A stretch of 32,571 nt of DNA from Eggerthellaceae bacterium (GCA_900754495.1 CAAEDC010000170.1:1-32571); one strand, 5' to 3'; positions 17,338-27,880 are shown, counted from the first letter of the stretch. Translations and numbers: made by a program. The notes: generated by a model not told the origin, from the letters alone.

Positions 17338-17370
17338 AAAAAATCAGGCCCGATGAAGCATCGGGCCTGA
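17338..17370 (-). terminator. Intrinsic terminator of tRNA-Ser(CGA)
   Basis: On the - strand TCAGGCCCGATG pairs perfectly with CATCGGGCCTGA around a 3-base loop and is followed by six T. It lies 9 bases past the tRNA. Confidence 0.93.
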
Positions 17371-17379
17371 AGGCGTTTC

Positions 17380-17472
17380 TGGCGGAGGAGGAGGGATTCG
17401 AACCCTCGTTACCCGGATTACGGGCAAAACGGTTTTCGAGACCGCCGCATTCAACCACTCTGCCACCCCTCC
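17380..17472 (-). tRNA. tRNA-Ser (CGA)
   Basis: 93 bases with encoded CCA and a long variable arm, as type II tRNAs have. Acceptor GGAGGGG pairs with CTCCTCC; anticodon loop CTCGAAA gives CGA (reads UCG); T-loop GGTTCGAATCC. It follows tRNA-Ser(GGA) by 95 bases, with a terminator-like hairpin between. Confidence 0.95.
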
Positions 17473-17527
17473 GCATGGGGGTGCGATCGGCGTGCCGTTC
17501 CGGAGAACGCTCCCGATCATATGAAAA

Positions 17528-17558
17528 CGCTGCAGAGGGTGGTTGGCCCTATGCAGCG
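17528..17558 (-). terminator. Terminator-like hairpin after tRNA-Ser(GGA)
   Basis: On the - strand CGCTGCATAGGG pairs with CCCTCTGCAGCG (one mismatch) around 7 bases, then TTTTC. TATGAT just beyond it could be a -10 box for the next tRNA. Confidence 0.7.
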
Positions 17559-17567
17559 CGGTTAATC

Positions 17568-17659
17568 TGGCGGAGAGACGGGGATTCGAACCCCGGATAC
17601 GCTTTTGGCGCATACACGATTTCCAATCGTGCTCCTTCGGCCAGCTCGGACATCTCTCC
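17568..17659 (-). tRNA. tRNA-Ser (GGA)
   Basis: 92 bases with encoded CCA and a long variable arm. Acceptor GGAGAGA pairs with TCTCTCC; anticodon loop TTGGAAA gives GGA (reads UCC and UCU); T-loop GGTTCGAATCC. A strong promoter lies 43 bases upstream. Confidence 0.95.
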
Positions 17660-17701
17660 ACTTTAGCCTTGGTGCCGGCCCTTCGGGCGCAGCAGATACG
17701 T

Positions 17702-17730
17702 AGTATACAACAGCAATCGGACGCTCACAA
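17702..17730 (-). promoter_or_regulatory. Sigma-70-type promoter of tRNA-Ser(GGA)
   Basis: On the - strand TTGTGA, a 17-base spacer, then TATACT. It lies between the foldase gene's stop and the tRNA, with the start point about 35 bases before the tRNA. Confidence 0.8.
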
Positions 17731-17762
17731 GCTAAACATACAAGCGGGTTTCCGATGCTGTT

Positions 17763-18986
17763 CTACGCCGCCTCCGCCGTCTGGGCGGCATCGCCCGCGT
17801 CGCCGGATTCGGCCTCGGAGGCCGCATCTCCCGACTCCGCAGCCTGGTCGGCGGATTCGCCGGAGGCGGAGTCATCGGAGGCCGCCTCGTCCGAAGACGC
17901 GTCGGCGGAGCCGTCGGCGGCAGCCTCATCGGAGGACTCGTCCTCGGTCTGGTACTGCGACATGTCGACGGCGTACGGCAGCCCGGCGGGCATGTCGTTG
18001 ATCACGATGTCGGCGCCTTCCTTGAACTCGTCGAACCATGCCTGGTAGGCCTCCTGCTGATCCTGCTGCTTCACGGATTCGCGGTACGTGTCGGCGAACT
18101 CCTGCGGCAGCTGGTCGATGGAGGTGATCTGCTCGGGAGGCGTGAACTCGTCGGTGCACTTGATGATATGCCAGCCGTAATCGCTCTCGACCAGCCCGCT
18201 CACCTGGCCGACGGCCAAGCCGTCAAGCGCGGTTTGGTACTCCTCGACGAACGAGGTCAGCTGATCCCAGCCCACGTCGCCGCCGTTCTGGGCGCTGCCC
18301 GTGTCGGTCGAGTACTCCTTCGCCGCTTCGGCGAAATCGAGCGAGCCGGCATTGATCTGGTCGAGCACGCTTTGGGCGGTCTGCTGGTCGTTGATGTCGA
18401 AGAGGATGTGGGAGGAGCGTTTGGCGACGTCGAACGTGATGGCGGTCGCCGCGTACTCGACGACGGCCTCGTCCGTGGGCTCCTCGACCTCGAACGACTC
18501 CATCAGGGCGTTGCCGGTCAGGCCCTCCTTGATGCTCTCGCGGTAGTCCGCCTCATCGTCGAAGCCGGCCTGCTGCAAAGCCTGCTGCCACTTCTCATCG
18601 CTGTCGTAGTTGGACTTGATGCGGTCGACGTACGCGTCGATCTCGGAGTCCTCGACCGTCACGCCGCGTTCCTCGGCGCCCTGCTTCTGAAGCTCCTGGT
18701 CGACGAACGTGTCGATGAGGTTTTCGCGGATCTCCTCGGGTGTCGTTCCGGCGGAGGCGAGGTACTCGCCCCAGGTGTCCTGGTCGTCCAGCGAATATGA
18801 TGCGCGTAGGTTCTCGATTCTGGTGGTGATATCGTCCTCGGAGATCTCGACGCCGTTCACCGTGGCGGCGACGCCTCCGGTCAGGCCCGATGCCGATTCG
18901 TTGGACGAGCACGCGGCGATGCCGCACATGCAGGCGGCAGCCAGTCCGGCGGCGCAGGCCGCCCTCATGATACGCGCAGTTTTCAT
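17763..18986 (-). CDS. Peptidyl-prolyl isomerase lipoprotein, PrsA/SurA-like
   Basis: 407 residues. Seen: lipoprotein signal peptide MKTARIMRAACAAGLAAA... with lipobox IAAC and lipidated Cys26; a SurA-N-like helical domain (about 40-170) starting VAATVNGVEISEDDI; a parvulin (PPIC) domain at about 187-277 with SSHILF, GGDVGW and SDYGWHIIK; and a final 60 residues almost only Ser, Asp, Glu, Ala and Gly. The family folds secreted proteins outside the membrane. The frame extends 107 codons upstream without a start context; the ATG at 18986 has GAAAGGG just before it and gives the signal peptide. The acidic tail may be a disordered spacer or cation-binding region. Confidence 0.92.
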   Translation of the reverse strand: MKTARIMRAACAAGLAAACMCGIAACSSNESASGLTGGVAATVNGVEISEDDITTRIENLRASYSLDDQDTWGEYLASAGTTPEEIRENLIDTFVDQELQKQGAEERGVTVEDSEIDAYVDRIKSNYDSDEKWQQALQQAGFDDEADYRESIKEGLTGNALMESFEVEEPTDEAVVEYAATAITFDVAKRSSHILFDINDQQTAQSVLDQINAGSLDFAEAAKEYSTDTGSAQNGGDVGWDQLTSFVEEYQTALDGLAVGQVSGLVESDYGWHIIKCTDEFTPPEQITSIDQLPQEFADTYRESVKQQDQQEAYQAWFDEFKEGADIVINDMPAGLPYAVDMSQYQTEDESSDEAAADGSADASSDEAASDDSASGESADQAAESGDAASEAESGDAGDAAQTAEAA

Positions 18987-19413
18987 ATGGCCCTTTCCCA
19001 TGAATGCATGCCATCGCGGATGCGGGCATTGTTCTTTAGCGAAACGTATTTTCGCACACGGGAAAATGCCCCTTAATCGCTGCACAAGAAGCCCACTTCT
19101 GCTTCGCAGACACCGCCATATCGCGTCAGCGGCGCGGCGGGTTGGCGGCAGACGCGGACATCGCTTGCGGGAAGCGGCACGCCGATGCGGGCGGAGTTGG
19201 GGCGGGGCCCAACGCTTCGTCGAACAGCTCCTCGAACGCCGCGATGAGCTGCTTGAACGAGTTGGTGGGGTGGGGGGTGATCGAGCAGGGGATCCCGGAT
19301 GGAGCACGATCGCGCGCTCCCAGATACGGGTGGAGCGCGAAAACCGTCCGGAAAACGAAAGCGCCGATGGCGATCCATCGGCGCTTGTAACCTGCTCTGC
19401 TCGCGAAGGGGCG
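18987..19413. other. Gene-free stretch between typA and the foldase gene
   Basis: 427 bases. The typA terminator occupies 19359-19386. A - strand frame is open from typA to 19126 and reads smoothly (TNSFKQLIAAFEELFDEALG) but has no start codon or ribosome site and runs through the terminator stem, so I do not call it. No clear promoter for the foldase gene is visible. Confidence 0.5.
19359..19386 (-). terminator. Intrinsic terminator of typA
   Basis: AAGCGCCGATGG pairs perfectly with CCATCGGCGCTT around 4 bases; on the - strand it is followed by TCGTTTTCC. It begins 27 bases after the typA stop. Confidence 0.85.
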
Positions 19414-21228
19414 TTACTGCTTCTTCGCGGCCTTCTTGCGCTCGACCGCGGAGAGGATGCGCTTGCGCAGGCGGATGTTCAAGGGGGTCACCTCGACGAG
19501 CTCGTCGTCCTCGATGTACTCGAGCGCCTCCTCGAGCGTGAAGGTGATGGGCGGGGTGAGCTGGATCGCCTTGTCGGCGGTGGAGGAGCGCTGGTTGCCC
19601 AGGTTCTTGGTGCGCTCGACGTTGACGACCATGTCGCCTTCCTTGGCGGACTCGCCGACGATCATGCCCTCGTAGCACTCATCGCCCGGTCCGACGAACA
19701 GCTTGCCGCGCTCCTGCAGCGTGTCCAGCGCGTAGGCGACCGCCTTGCCGGTGCTCATCGCGATCATGCTGCCGTTCTTGCGGCCGGCCATCTCACCGGT
19801 GTAGGGGCCGTACTCGCGGAAGCGGTGGAACAGCACCGCCTCGCCGTGGGTGGCGTTGAGGATGCGGGTCTTGAGGCCCATCGTGCCTCGCGAGGGGATG
19901 CGGAACACCAGATGGGTCATGCTCTCGTCGGAGGCCATGTCCTCCATGATGCCGCCGGCGGTGCCCATGACCTCGATCGCCTTGCCGGAGTAGTCGTTGG
20001 GGACGTCGACCGTCGCCTCCTCGATCGGCTCGAGCTTGCTGCCGTCCTCGGCGGTCTTGTAGACGACCTGCGGGCGGCCGACCTGGAACTCGAAGCCCTC
20101 GCGGCGCATGGTCTCCATCAGAACGGACAGGTGCAAGACGCCGCGGCCCGCGACCTCGATGCCGGATTTGTCCTCGGTCTCGTTGATGCGCATGGAGATG
20201 TTGCTCTCCTTCTCGCGCATCAGGCGTTCTTTGAGCTGGCGCGCGCCGACGATATCGCCGTCGCGGCCCACCAGCGGGCTGGACGACGCCTCGAACACGA
20301 CGGACATCGTGGGCTCCTCGACGGCGATCGGGGGCATCTCGACTGGGTTCTCGGGATCGGTGATGACGTCGCCGATGTCGGCGTCCTCGATGCCGATCAC
20401 CGCGATGATGTCGCCGGCATGCGCCTCGGGGACTTCGACCTTGCCCAGCTTGTCGAAGGTGTACACCTTGCGGATCTGGCCCGCGGCCTGCGTGCCGTCG
20501 GGACGGACCACCAGCACCTGCTCCTTCTCATGGATCGTGCCGCTGTGCAGGCGGCCGACGCCGATGCGGCCCTCGTAGCTGCTGTGGTCCACCGTGCACA
20601 CCTGCAGCGCGACCGGTCCGTCGGCCTCCACCTCGGGCGCGGGGATCTCGTCGAGGATCGTGTCGAGCAGCGGGATCATGTCCATGTTGCCGTCGCCCGG
20701 CTCGAAGCGGGCGTAGCCGTTGACCGCGGAGGCGTAGATGACCTTGAAGTCGAGCTGCTCGTCGGAGGCGCCCAGTTCGACCATCAGGTCGAACACCTTG
20801 TCAACGGCGCCTTCGGGATCGGCGTTGGGGCGGTCGATCTTGTTGACCACCACGACGATCTTGAGGTTGGCGGCCAGCGCATGCGAGAGGACGAAGCGCG
20901 TCTGGGGCTTGGGACCCTCGTATGCGTCGACGATCAGCAGGGCGCCGTCGGCCATGTTCAGCACGCGCTCGACCTCGCCGCCGAAATCGGCGTGGCCGGG
21001 CGTGTCGATGACGTTGATCTTGACGTCCTTGTAGGTGATCGAGATGTTCTTCGACAGGATGGTGATGCCGCGCTCGCGCTCCTGGTCGTTGCTGTCGAGG
21101 ACGCGCTCCTCGACCTGCTGGTTGGCGCGGAACACGCCGGCGGCGTACAGCAGGCGGTCCACCAGCGTCGTCTTGCCATGGTCGACGTGCGCGATGATGG
21201 CCACGTTGCGCAGATTCTCTTGCTTCAC
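19414..21228 (-). CDS. typA: Translational GTPase TypA/BipA
   Basis: 604 residues, normal length. A ribosome-associated GTPase needed for subunit assembly and stress growth. Seen: P-loop AHVDHGKTT at 13-21, switch [29 protein letters not shown]-like domains, and the TypA-specific C-terminal half with [15 protein letters not shown]. The open frame begins 66 codons earlier, inside the J-domain gene, but the GTG at 21228 has AAGGAG six bases before it and gives [19 protein letters not shown]. It starts 17 bases after the J-domain gene, so they are probably one transcript. Confidence 0.97.
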   Translation of the reverse strand: MKQENLRNVAIIAHVDHGKTTLVDRLLYAAGVFRANQQVEERVLDSNDQERERGITILSKNISITYKDVKINVIDTPGHADFGGEVERVLNMADGALLIVDAYEGPKPQTRFVLSHALAANLKIVVVVNKIDRPNADPEGAVDKVFDLMVELGASDEQLDFKVIYASAVNGYARFEPGDGNMDMIPLLDTILDEIPAPEVEADGPVALQVCTVDHSSYEGRIGVGRLHSGTIHEKEQVLVVRPDGTQAAGQIRKVYTFDKLGKVEVPEAHAGDIIAVIGIEDADIGDVITDPENPVEMPPIAVEEPTMSVVFEASSSPLVGRDGDIVGARQLKERLMREKESNISMRINETEDKSGIEVAGRGVLHLSVLMETMRREGFEFQVGRPQVVYKTAEDGSKLEPIEEATVDVPNDYSGKAIEVMGTAGGIMEDMASDESMTHLVFRIPSRGTMGLKTRILNATHGEAVLFHRFREYGPYTGEMAGRKNGSMIAMSTGKAVAYALDTLQERGKLFVGPGDECYEGMIVGESAKEGDMVVNVERTKNLGNQRSSTADKAIQLTPPITFTLEEALEYIEDDELVEVTPLNIRLRKRILSAVERKKAAKKQ

Positions 21229-21245
21229 TTCGCTCCTTCTTTCGT

Positions 21246-21830
21246 TTATCGCAGCTCGTCGAGCCGCGCTTTCAACTTCTTCTGCTCCTCGCCGAGCTCG
21301 GCGAGGCGCGCGTCGAGCGCGGAGATGCTGCGCTGAGACGATATCACCTGCACCGCGCCCCATATCGCCGCGGCGGTCGCCAAGCCGGTGACCGCCAGGA
21401 ACAGCCCCGTCGGCCGGCGTCCGCACACCAGCGCGACGATTGCGCCGACGACCAGGAAACCCAGGCCGTTTCGACGCTCGTCGCCGAACGCATCGCGCTG
21501 AGCCGCCAGCTGCACACGCGCCGCGGCGATGCCCGCCAAGCGCGCCTCGATCTCGCGCTCTTCGGACAATCCCCCCTGGCGGGAGTAACCCGATGCGGCG
21601 GCGCGTCCTGCCGCGCGGGCGGAGCTTCCGGCAACGCGCTTCCCCATCAGGACGTCGTATGCTTCCTGCAGGTTCTTGAACTGTTCGGTGGCGCGATCTT
21701 GCAGCTTCTTGTTCCCCGCGAACCGATCAGGGTGGAGGATCTGCGCCGTCTCGCGATACGCCGCCTTGATGTCCTCGGCGGACGCGTCGGCGTCGAGGCC
21801 CAGGATGCGCAGCGCTTCGTTTCGGTTCAT
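21246..21830 (-). CDS. J-domain protein with membrane segments
   Basis: 194 residues from the ATG at 21830. Seen: an N-terminal J domain (residues 1-60) with [14 protein letters not shown], so the HPD motif that stimulates Hsp70 is intact at 33-35; a Gly/Ser/Arg-rich linker; two hydrophobic segments at about 122-160 ([15 protein letters not shown] and [19 protein letters not shown]); and a C-terminal charged helix likely to be a coiled coil. It has no zinc-finger or CTD of classic DnaJ, so it is a membrane-tethered co-chaperone of unknown target. GGAG lies only three bases before this ATG; a TTG three codons earlier is the alternative start. It is followed by typA. Confidence 0.85.
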   Translation of the reverse strand: MNRNEALRILGLDADASAEDIKAAYRETAQILHPDRFAGNKKLQDRATEQFKNLQEAYDVLMGKRVAGSSARAAGRAAASGYSRQGGLSEEREIEARLAGIAAARVQLAAQRDAFGDERRNGLGFLVVGAIVALVCGRRPTGLFLAVTGLATAAAIWGAVQVISSQRSISALDARLAELGEEQKKLKARLDELR

Positions 21831-21866
21831 GATCTCCAACCAGGTCGGTGACGATTGCAGTCCTCG

Positions 21867-21872
21867 ATTGTA
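21867..21872 (-). promoter_or_regulatory. Extended -10 promoter of the J-domain/typA unit
   Basis: TGCTACAAT on the - strand (TGn plus TACAAT), 37 bases before the ATG, just after the CPBP gene stop. No clear -35. Confidence 0.5.
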
Positions 21873-21884
21873 GCACGAGCGAGC

Positions 21885-22661
21885 TCAGCCCATGCGGCGC
21901 TGCACCGCTCCCCCACACACAAGTTGACGGATGCCGACGATGGCGGAGGGAACCAAGCAGACGCAGTTGGCGCAGAGCGCGAGGGTGTCGATCGGCAACC
22001 CGGTGAGGTAGGTCGAGGGGAACGTCCCGGCGGAGATCGCCCACGGAAGGAAGAACAGCAGATCATAGCTGGTATGCACGGCGACGATCAGCGCGAAGCT
22101 GCCCGTCTTCGCCAGCAACCCCGCCATCGCCAAGCCGAAGAGCGCTCCTTGCAGGAACTTCAGAATCGCCTGCAAGGCGATTTGGGCGGAGTCGCCGTCC
22201 GCGGGCAGGGGCGAGGCGGCATGAAGCGCCGCGAAAAGGACGCTGGTCAGAAGAGCGGCGTAGAGCACGCAGCTCTCCGGGCGGGCGCCGTTGGAGGAAA
22301 ACCCGCGTGTGAACAGGTCCTGGAGAATCACGCGGAACGCGCCCTCCTCATAAAACCCCACGGCGACGCAAATGAGGACGTAGGCGGCGATCGTCACGGC
22401 AAGCGGCGCGGAGTCGATGGACCGCGCGTCCACGTAATCGAGCACCGGGTAATCGGCGCCGACGCTCATGAAGCACGCGAGGGGAATCGCCGCGGATAGC
22501 ACGATGCATGCCAAAGCGAGGATCGACGCCCCTTGCTTTTCCTCCGCCGCCCGCATCCGGGCAACCGGGTTCGGATGGAGGGCGGCGAATCTCTTGAATA
22601 CGAAGAGCGCGGCCGCGACGATGGCCGCGATGACGAGCGCCGAAGGCAGCGATGCTAGCAC
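21885..22661 (-). CDS. CPBP-family intramembrane metalloprotease
   Basis: 258 residues with about seven hydrophobic segments. Seen: the family motifs YEEGAFR at 104-110 (EExxxR), FAALH at 143-147 and HTSYD at 196-200, which supply the glutamates and histidines of the Rce1/CAAX-protease-like active site in the membrane. Bacterial members process peptides or act in bacteriocin self-immunity; no peptide gene is adjacent, so the role is unknown. Start: GTG at 22661 with GGGAGG five bases before it. The next gene on the same strand starts 55 bases after its end with its own possible promoter. Confidence 0.9.
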   Translation of the reverse strand: MLASLPSALVIAAIVAAALFVFKRFAALHPNPVARMRAAEEKQGASILALACIVLSAAIPLACFMSVGADYPVLDYVDARSIDSAPLAVTIAAYVLICVAVGFYEEGAFRVILQDLFTRGFSSNGARPESCVLYAALLTSVLFAALHAASPLPADGDSAQIALQAILKFLQGALFGLAMAGLLAKTGSFALIVAVHTSYDLLFFLPWAISAGTFPSTYLTGLPIDTLALCANCVCLVPSAIVGIRQLVCGGAVQRRMG

Positions 22662-22753
22662 GGTTCCTCCCCGCTGGTTTCGAAAGCGCGCGATATGCCT
22701 GATGCCGCCATGGAAAGCCCTCCCTCATGCCTGCCGCTTGCGAGCGTGGCGAA

Positions 22754-22781
22754 TTGCATGGTACCACGCGTCCACTATACT
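22754..22781 (+). promoter_or_regulatory. Probable promoter of the TraX-like gene
   Basis: TTGCAT, a 16-base spacer, then TATACT, 33 bases before the GTG start. Confidence 0.55.
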
Positions 22782-22814
22782 TTCTCCGTGTCGCCGATAG
22801 GAGGAAGGGGTTTT

Positions 22815-23528
22815 GTGGGCAGCACGCGCGGCATCTCATCGTTCTCGCTGAAAGTCATCGCCATCATCGGCATGACCTGCAACCACGCGTCGTGGATATT
22901 CGCCGATTCGCTCCCCTTCCCCTTGCTGTGCCTTCTCGAGGGAGCGGGCGGTTTCACCTTCCCCATCATGGCGTTCCTCATCGCCGAAGGTTGGCGGCGC
23001 ACGTCGAACATCTCTAAATACGAGATCCGGCTGGCGGTGTTCGCGCTCATCTCGCAAATCCCCTTCAGCCTGTTCCTCGCACCGCAGGGAAACGTGCTGA
23101 TCACGCTGTTGTTGGGATTGCTGTTGCTGCATCTCCACGATGTTCTGGAAAGTCGCGCCGTATGGTGGGCGGCCGTCGTCGCCGGCGTCGTCGTCAGCGG
23201 GGCGTGCGATTGGGGATTCATCGGCGTCCCCATGATCCTCATCGCGGCTTTCATGCCGACACGACGCCAGCAGGCGCTCTATTCCTCAGCGTTGCCGATG
23301 GCGGGGTTCGGTCTGCCGGCGTTGGTCGAGCTTGTCACGGGAAGCCTCGCCGTCCTGCCGGCGCTGCTGTACGCCCTGGGCAATGGAGCCGCCGGTTTGC
23401 TGCTGTGCTCCTACAACGGCAAGCGGGGACGGCCCCTCAAGTGGTTCTTCTACGTGTACTATCCGGCGCACATCGCCATCCTCGGCGTGGCGCACGGATT
23501 GCTGACCGGCATCTGGTTCACGTTCTGA
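22815..23528 (+). CDS. TraX-family membrane protein
   Basis: 237 residues with about seven to eight hydrophobic segments. Seen: FSLKVIAIIGMTCNHASWIF near the start (invariant-looking NH at 23-24), GAGGFTFPIMAFLIAEGWRRT, and FFYVYYPAHIAILG near the end. These are the features of the TraX family, named for the F-plasmid pilin acetylase; chromosomal members in Gram-positives have no known substrate. The frame opens 40 codons earlier, but the GTG at 22815 has AGGAGGAAGGGG upstream and lies after a good promoter. It is a lone + strand gene with no conjugation genes nearby, and ends at the 60-bp direct repeat next to tRNA-Ala. Confidence 0.85.
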   Translation: MGSTRGISSFSLKVIAIIGMTCNHASWIFADSLPFPLLCLLEGAGGFTFPIMAFLIAEGWRRTSNISKYEIRLAVFALISQIPFSLFLAPQGNVLITLLLGLLLLHLHDVLESRAVWWAAVVAGVVVSGACDWGFIGVPMILIAAFMPTRRQQALYSSALPMAGFGLPALVELVTGSLAVLPALLYALGNGAAGLLLCSYNGKRGRPLKWFFYVYYPAHIAILGVAHGLLTGIWFTF

Positions 23529-23587
23529 AACAAGAAAGCCCGCCGCGATCGGCAGGCTTTTGGATTTGGTGGAGCATAGGGGGATCG
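23528..23587. repeat. 60-bp direct repeat, distal copy (att-like)
   Basis: Identical over 60 bases to 23695-23754. It contains the tRNA-Ala terminator hairpin (here 23535-23560) and the last 21 bases of tRNA-Ala including CCA, but the rest of the tRNA is missing. The first base overlaps the stop codon of the TraX-like gene, for which the hairpin can act as terminator. Confidence 0.9.
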
Positions 23588-23638
23588 CGATCTGCTCCCT
23601 GCGGTCGCATCTCGGCACGTCGGGCTTCGCCCTCCTTA

Positions 23639-23663
23639 GAAAACAGCCCACCGGGCTGTTTTC
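23639..23663. terminator. Bidirectional terminator-like hairpin between the direct repeats
   Basis: GAAAACAGCCC pairs perfectly with GGGCTGTTTTC around ACC. A T run on each strand follows the stem, so it could stop transcription from both sides. Confidence 0.65.
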
Positions 23664-23694
23664 CCCTCACGGGTTCGATCCACGGGAGCCTTGC

Positions 23695-23754
23695 AAACAA
23701 GAAAGCCCGCCGCGATCGGCAGGCTTTTGGATTTGGTGGAGCATAGGGGGATCG
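23695..23754. repeat. 60-bp direct repeat, copy overlapping tRNA-Ala
   Basis: Same 60 bases as 23528-23587, here in the complete context: the tRNA terminator followed (on the + strand) by the 3' end of tRNA-Ala to base 23754. The copies are 167 bases apart. Confidence 0.9.
23702..23727 (-). terminator. Intrinsic terminator of tRNA-Ala
   Basis: On the - strand AAAGCCTGCCG pairs with CGGCGGGCTTT (11 pairs, one G-T) around ATCG, then CTTGTTT. It is 6 bases past the tRNA. Confidence 0.8.
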
Positions 23755-23809
23755 AACCCCTGACCTCAGGCTTGCAAAGCCCGCGCTCTCCCAGCTGAGC
23801 TAATGCCCC
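23734..23809 (-). tRNA. tRNA-Ala (TGC)
   Basis: 76 bases with encoded CCA. Acceptor GGGGCAT pairs with ATGCTCC; D-arm TAGCTCAGCTGGGAGAGC; anticodon loop TTTGCAA gives TGC; T-loop GGTTCGATCC. It follows tRNA-Ile on the same strand, an order often found inside rRNA operons, but no rRNA is present here. Its last 21 bases are duplicated at 23567-23587. Confidence 0.97.
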
Positions 23810-23852
23810 GTATGGGTGGCCATCCGGCCGGCACTTCCTGCTTTAGATATAA

Positions 23853-23896
23853 ATAAACGCTCCACCGGCAAACTCGGCTCACGGTGGAGCGTTTAT
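23853..23896 (-). terminator. Hairpin between tRNA-Ile and tRNA-Ala
   Basis: ATAAACGCTCCACCG pairs perfectly with CGGTGGAGCGTTTAT (15 pairs) around a 14-base loop. On the - strand it is followed by TTATATC. It could end the tRNA-Ile transcript or be a processing signal. TTGCCG, 16 bases, TATCTA within and after it could be a promoter for tRNA-Ala. Confidence 0.6.
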
Positions 23897-23904
23897 CGCT
23901 AAAA

Positions 23905-23981
<77 letters not shown>

Positions 23982-23999
23982 GCAAAAAAGTGCCTGAAC

Positions 24000-24028
24000 A
24001 ATATAACGCAGTTCCGGCGAGGGGGCAA
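24000..24028 (-). promoter_or_regulatory. Sigma-70-type promoter of tRNA-Ile
   Basis: On the - strand TTGCCC, a 17-base spacer, then TATATT; start point about 10-12 bases before the tRNA. Confidence 0.75.
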
Positions 24029-24165
24029 GAACTTTTTTCAGCGATTTTGAGACATGATGGAGACGGCGTCCAAAGGGCATGTTCCTGGCTGCGCGTCGCA
24101 CGCTAACCTCTCGACCCGCTCCCCCGCTCGCACGTCGGCCAGGATGCCGGCCTAGCACGTTGACG

Positions 24166-24171
24166 TATAAT
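24166..24171 (+). promoter_or_regulatory. -10 box of the DUF151 gene
   Basis: A perfect TATAAT 36 bases before the ATG. The -35 region is not recognisable; TTGACG touches the -10 and cannot serve. Confidence 0.5.
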
Positions 24172-24207
24172 CACCTCGATCCCATCCGCCTACGAGAGGG
24201 AGCACCA

Positions 24208-24717
24208 ATGATCCCCGTCACCATCCAAACGCTCATCATGACGGCACCGCCTTCGCCCTCGATAATCGTGCTGCAACCCGAGGAGGAGGCGACCCAGCAA
24301 CGCACGCGGCGCATCGTGCCGATCTGGATCGGGACGGCGGAGGCGACGCAGATGGGAATCGCGCTGGAGAAGGCCCGCTTCCCCCGCCCGATGACGCACG
24401 ACCTTTTCTTGGACGCGCTCACCAACCTCGATGCCCGCATCGATCACGTCCTCATCAACGAGGTGAAAGGGAACACTTTCTTCGCACGGTTGACGCTGCG
24501 CCAGCACGGCCGCCTGATCGAACTCGACGCCCGACCCTCCGACGCGCTCTCCCTTGCCATCCGACAGGAGGCCCCCATCTTCATCGACGAGGAGGTGCTG
24601 GAAAAGGCGTCCTTCCCCTATGTTTTCCGCAAGAACCCGCAGGACGAGGAGGAGATCGCCGAGTTCCACGAGTTTTTGGAGAATCTCGCTCCCGAAGATT
24701 TCAAAGAGGAGCGCTGA
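24208..24717 (+). CDS. DUF151 / BFN-domain protein (bifunctional nuclease family)
   Basis: 169 residues. Seen: an N-terminal BFN domain over about 130 residues with RIVPIWIGTAEATQMGIALE at 35-54, RPMTHDLFLDAL at 60-71 and RPSDALSLAIR, all family signatures; then an acidic tail with EEEIAEFHEFLENL. Plant and archaeal members have nuclease activity, but the bacterial role is unsettled. The frame starts 43 codons earlier; the ATG at 24208 has GAGAGGGAG before it and begins at the conserved MIPVTIQTL. It is cytoplasmic and stands alone on the + strand, convergent with gyrA. Confidence 0.9.
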   Translation: MIPVTIQTLIMTAPPSPSIIVLQPEEEATQQRTRRIVPIWIGTAEATQMGIALEKARFPRPMTHDLFLDALTNLDARIDHVLINEVKGNTFFARLTLRQHGRLIELDARPSDALSLAIRQEAPIFIDEEVLEKASFPYVFRKNPQDEEEIAEFHEFLENLAPEDFKEER

Positions 24718-24750
24718 ATCGACGCTCTCGCTCCAACGATGAGACGTTTT

Positions 24751-24788
24751 GCATAGAAAGTCTCTCCTTACAGAGAAGTTTTCTATGC
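24751..24788 (+). terminator. Hairpin after the DUF151 gene, possible terminator
   Basis: GCATAGAAA pairs with TTTCTATGC, with an inner TCTCT/AGAGA stem and a 6-base loop. It begins 34 bases after the stop. No T tract follows, so termination is uncertain. Confidence 0.45.
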
Positions 24789-24996
24789 CGAATTGATGAT
24801 TTGCCCTTCATTTCATACTGAAATGCCCATTGAAACGGCGATTCCGGTAAACCGATCTATACAAAACATCGCATTATTGGACTGACGACCCCGAATTCAT
24901 GTTCGAGCTGAGAAACAAGAAGAAGCCCGAGGGATGAGGGGCTTATTTCGGGTCTGCATCATAGTTTTTCTGGCAGACTGAAGCCCGTGAAAGCAA

Positions 24997-25028
24997 GCGG
25001 GGCTGGAAACCCTTGTTTCCAGCCCCGC
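24997..25028 (-). terminator. Intrinsic terminator of gyrA
   Basis: GCGGGGCTGGAAAC pairs perfectly with GTTTCCAGCCCCGC around 4 bases; on the - strand TTGCTTTC follows. It lies 80 bases past the gyrA stop. Confidence 0.75.
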
Positions 25029-25059
25029 GATCGGAGTTCAGCTTGAAAGCTCCCTCTCC

Positions 25060-25075
25060 GGTTTCACGTGAAACG
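25060..25075. promoter_or_regulatory. parS-like ParB-binding site downstream of gyrA
   Basis: GGTTTCACGTGAAACG contains the perfect 14-base palindrome GTTTCACGTGAAAC and matches the 16-base parS consensus at 14 positions; only the outermost bases differ. It lies between the gyrA stop and its terminator. Confidence 0.75.
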
Positions 25076-25107
25076 TTTTAGCGGCAAAACGAACCTGAAT
25101 CAGCCGC

Positions 25108-27831
<2,724 letters not shown>

Positions 27832-27880
27832 GCGAATCCTTTCAACAGAGTTGATGGCTTGATTTCACTCTCACCTGCGA

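Larger units (their letters stand above)
24718..25107. other. Gene-free, partly AT-rich structured stretch between DUF151 and gyrA
   Basis: 390 bases between convergent genes. In order: a hairpin (24751-24788), a 7-base palindrome CATTTCA/TGAAATG, an AT-rich part, two mutually exclusive stems (AAGCCC at 24923-24928 and again at 24981-24986 can each pair with GGGCTT at 24939-24944), a GTCTGC/GCAGAC stem, the gyrA terminator and a parS-like site. I see no coding frame. Confidence 0.6.

Noticed and set aside
19126..19413. - strand open frame after typA reading ...TNSFKQLIAAFEELFDEALG...
   Set aside because: It looks protein-like but has no ATG, GTG or TTG with a ribosome site, and it runs through the stem of the typA terminator.
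23666..23690. GGGTTCGATCC, resembling a tRNA T-loop, between the direct repeats
   Set aside because: The flanking bases form only three of five T-stem pairs and no acceptor or anticodon arm is found; at most a decayed fragment.
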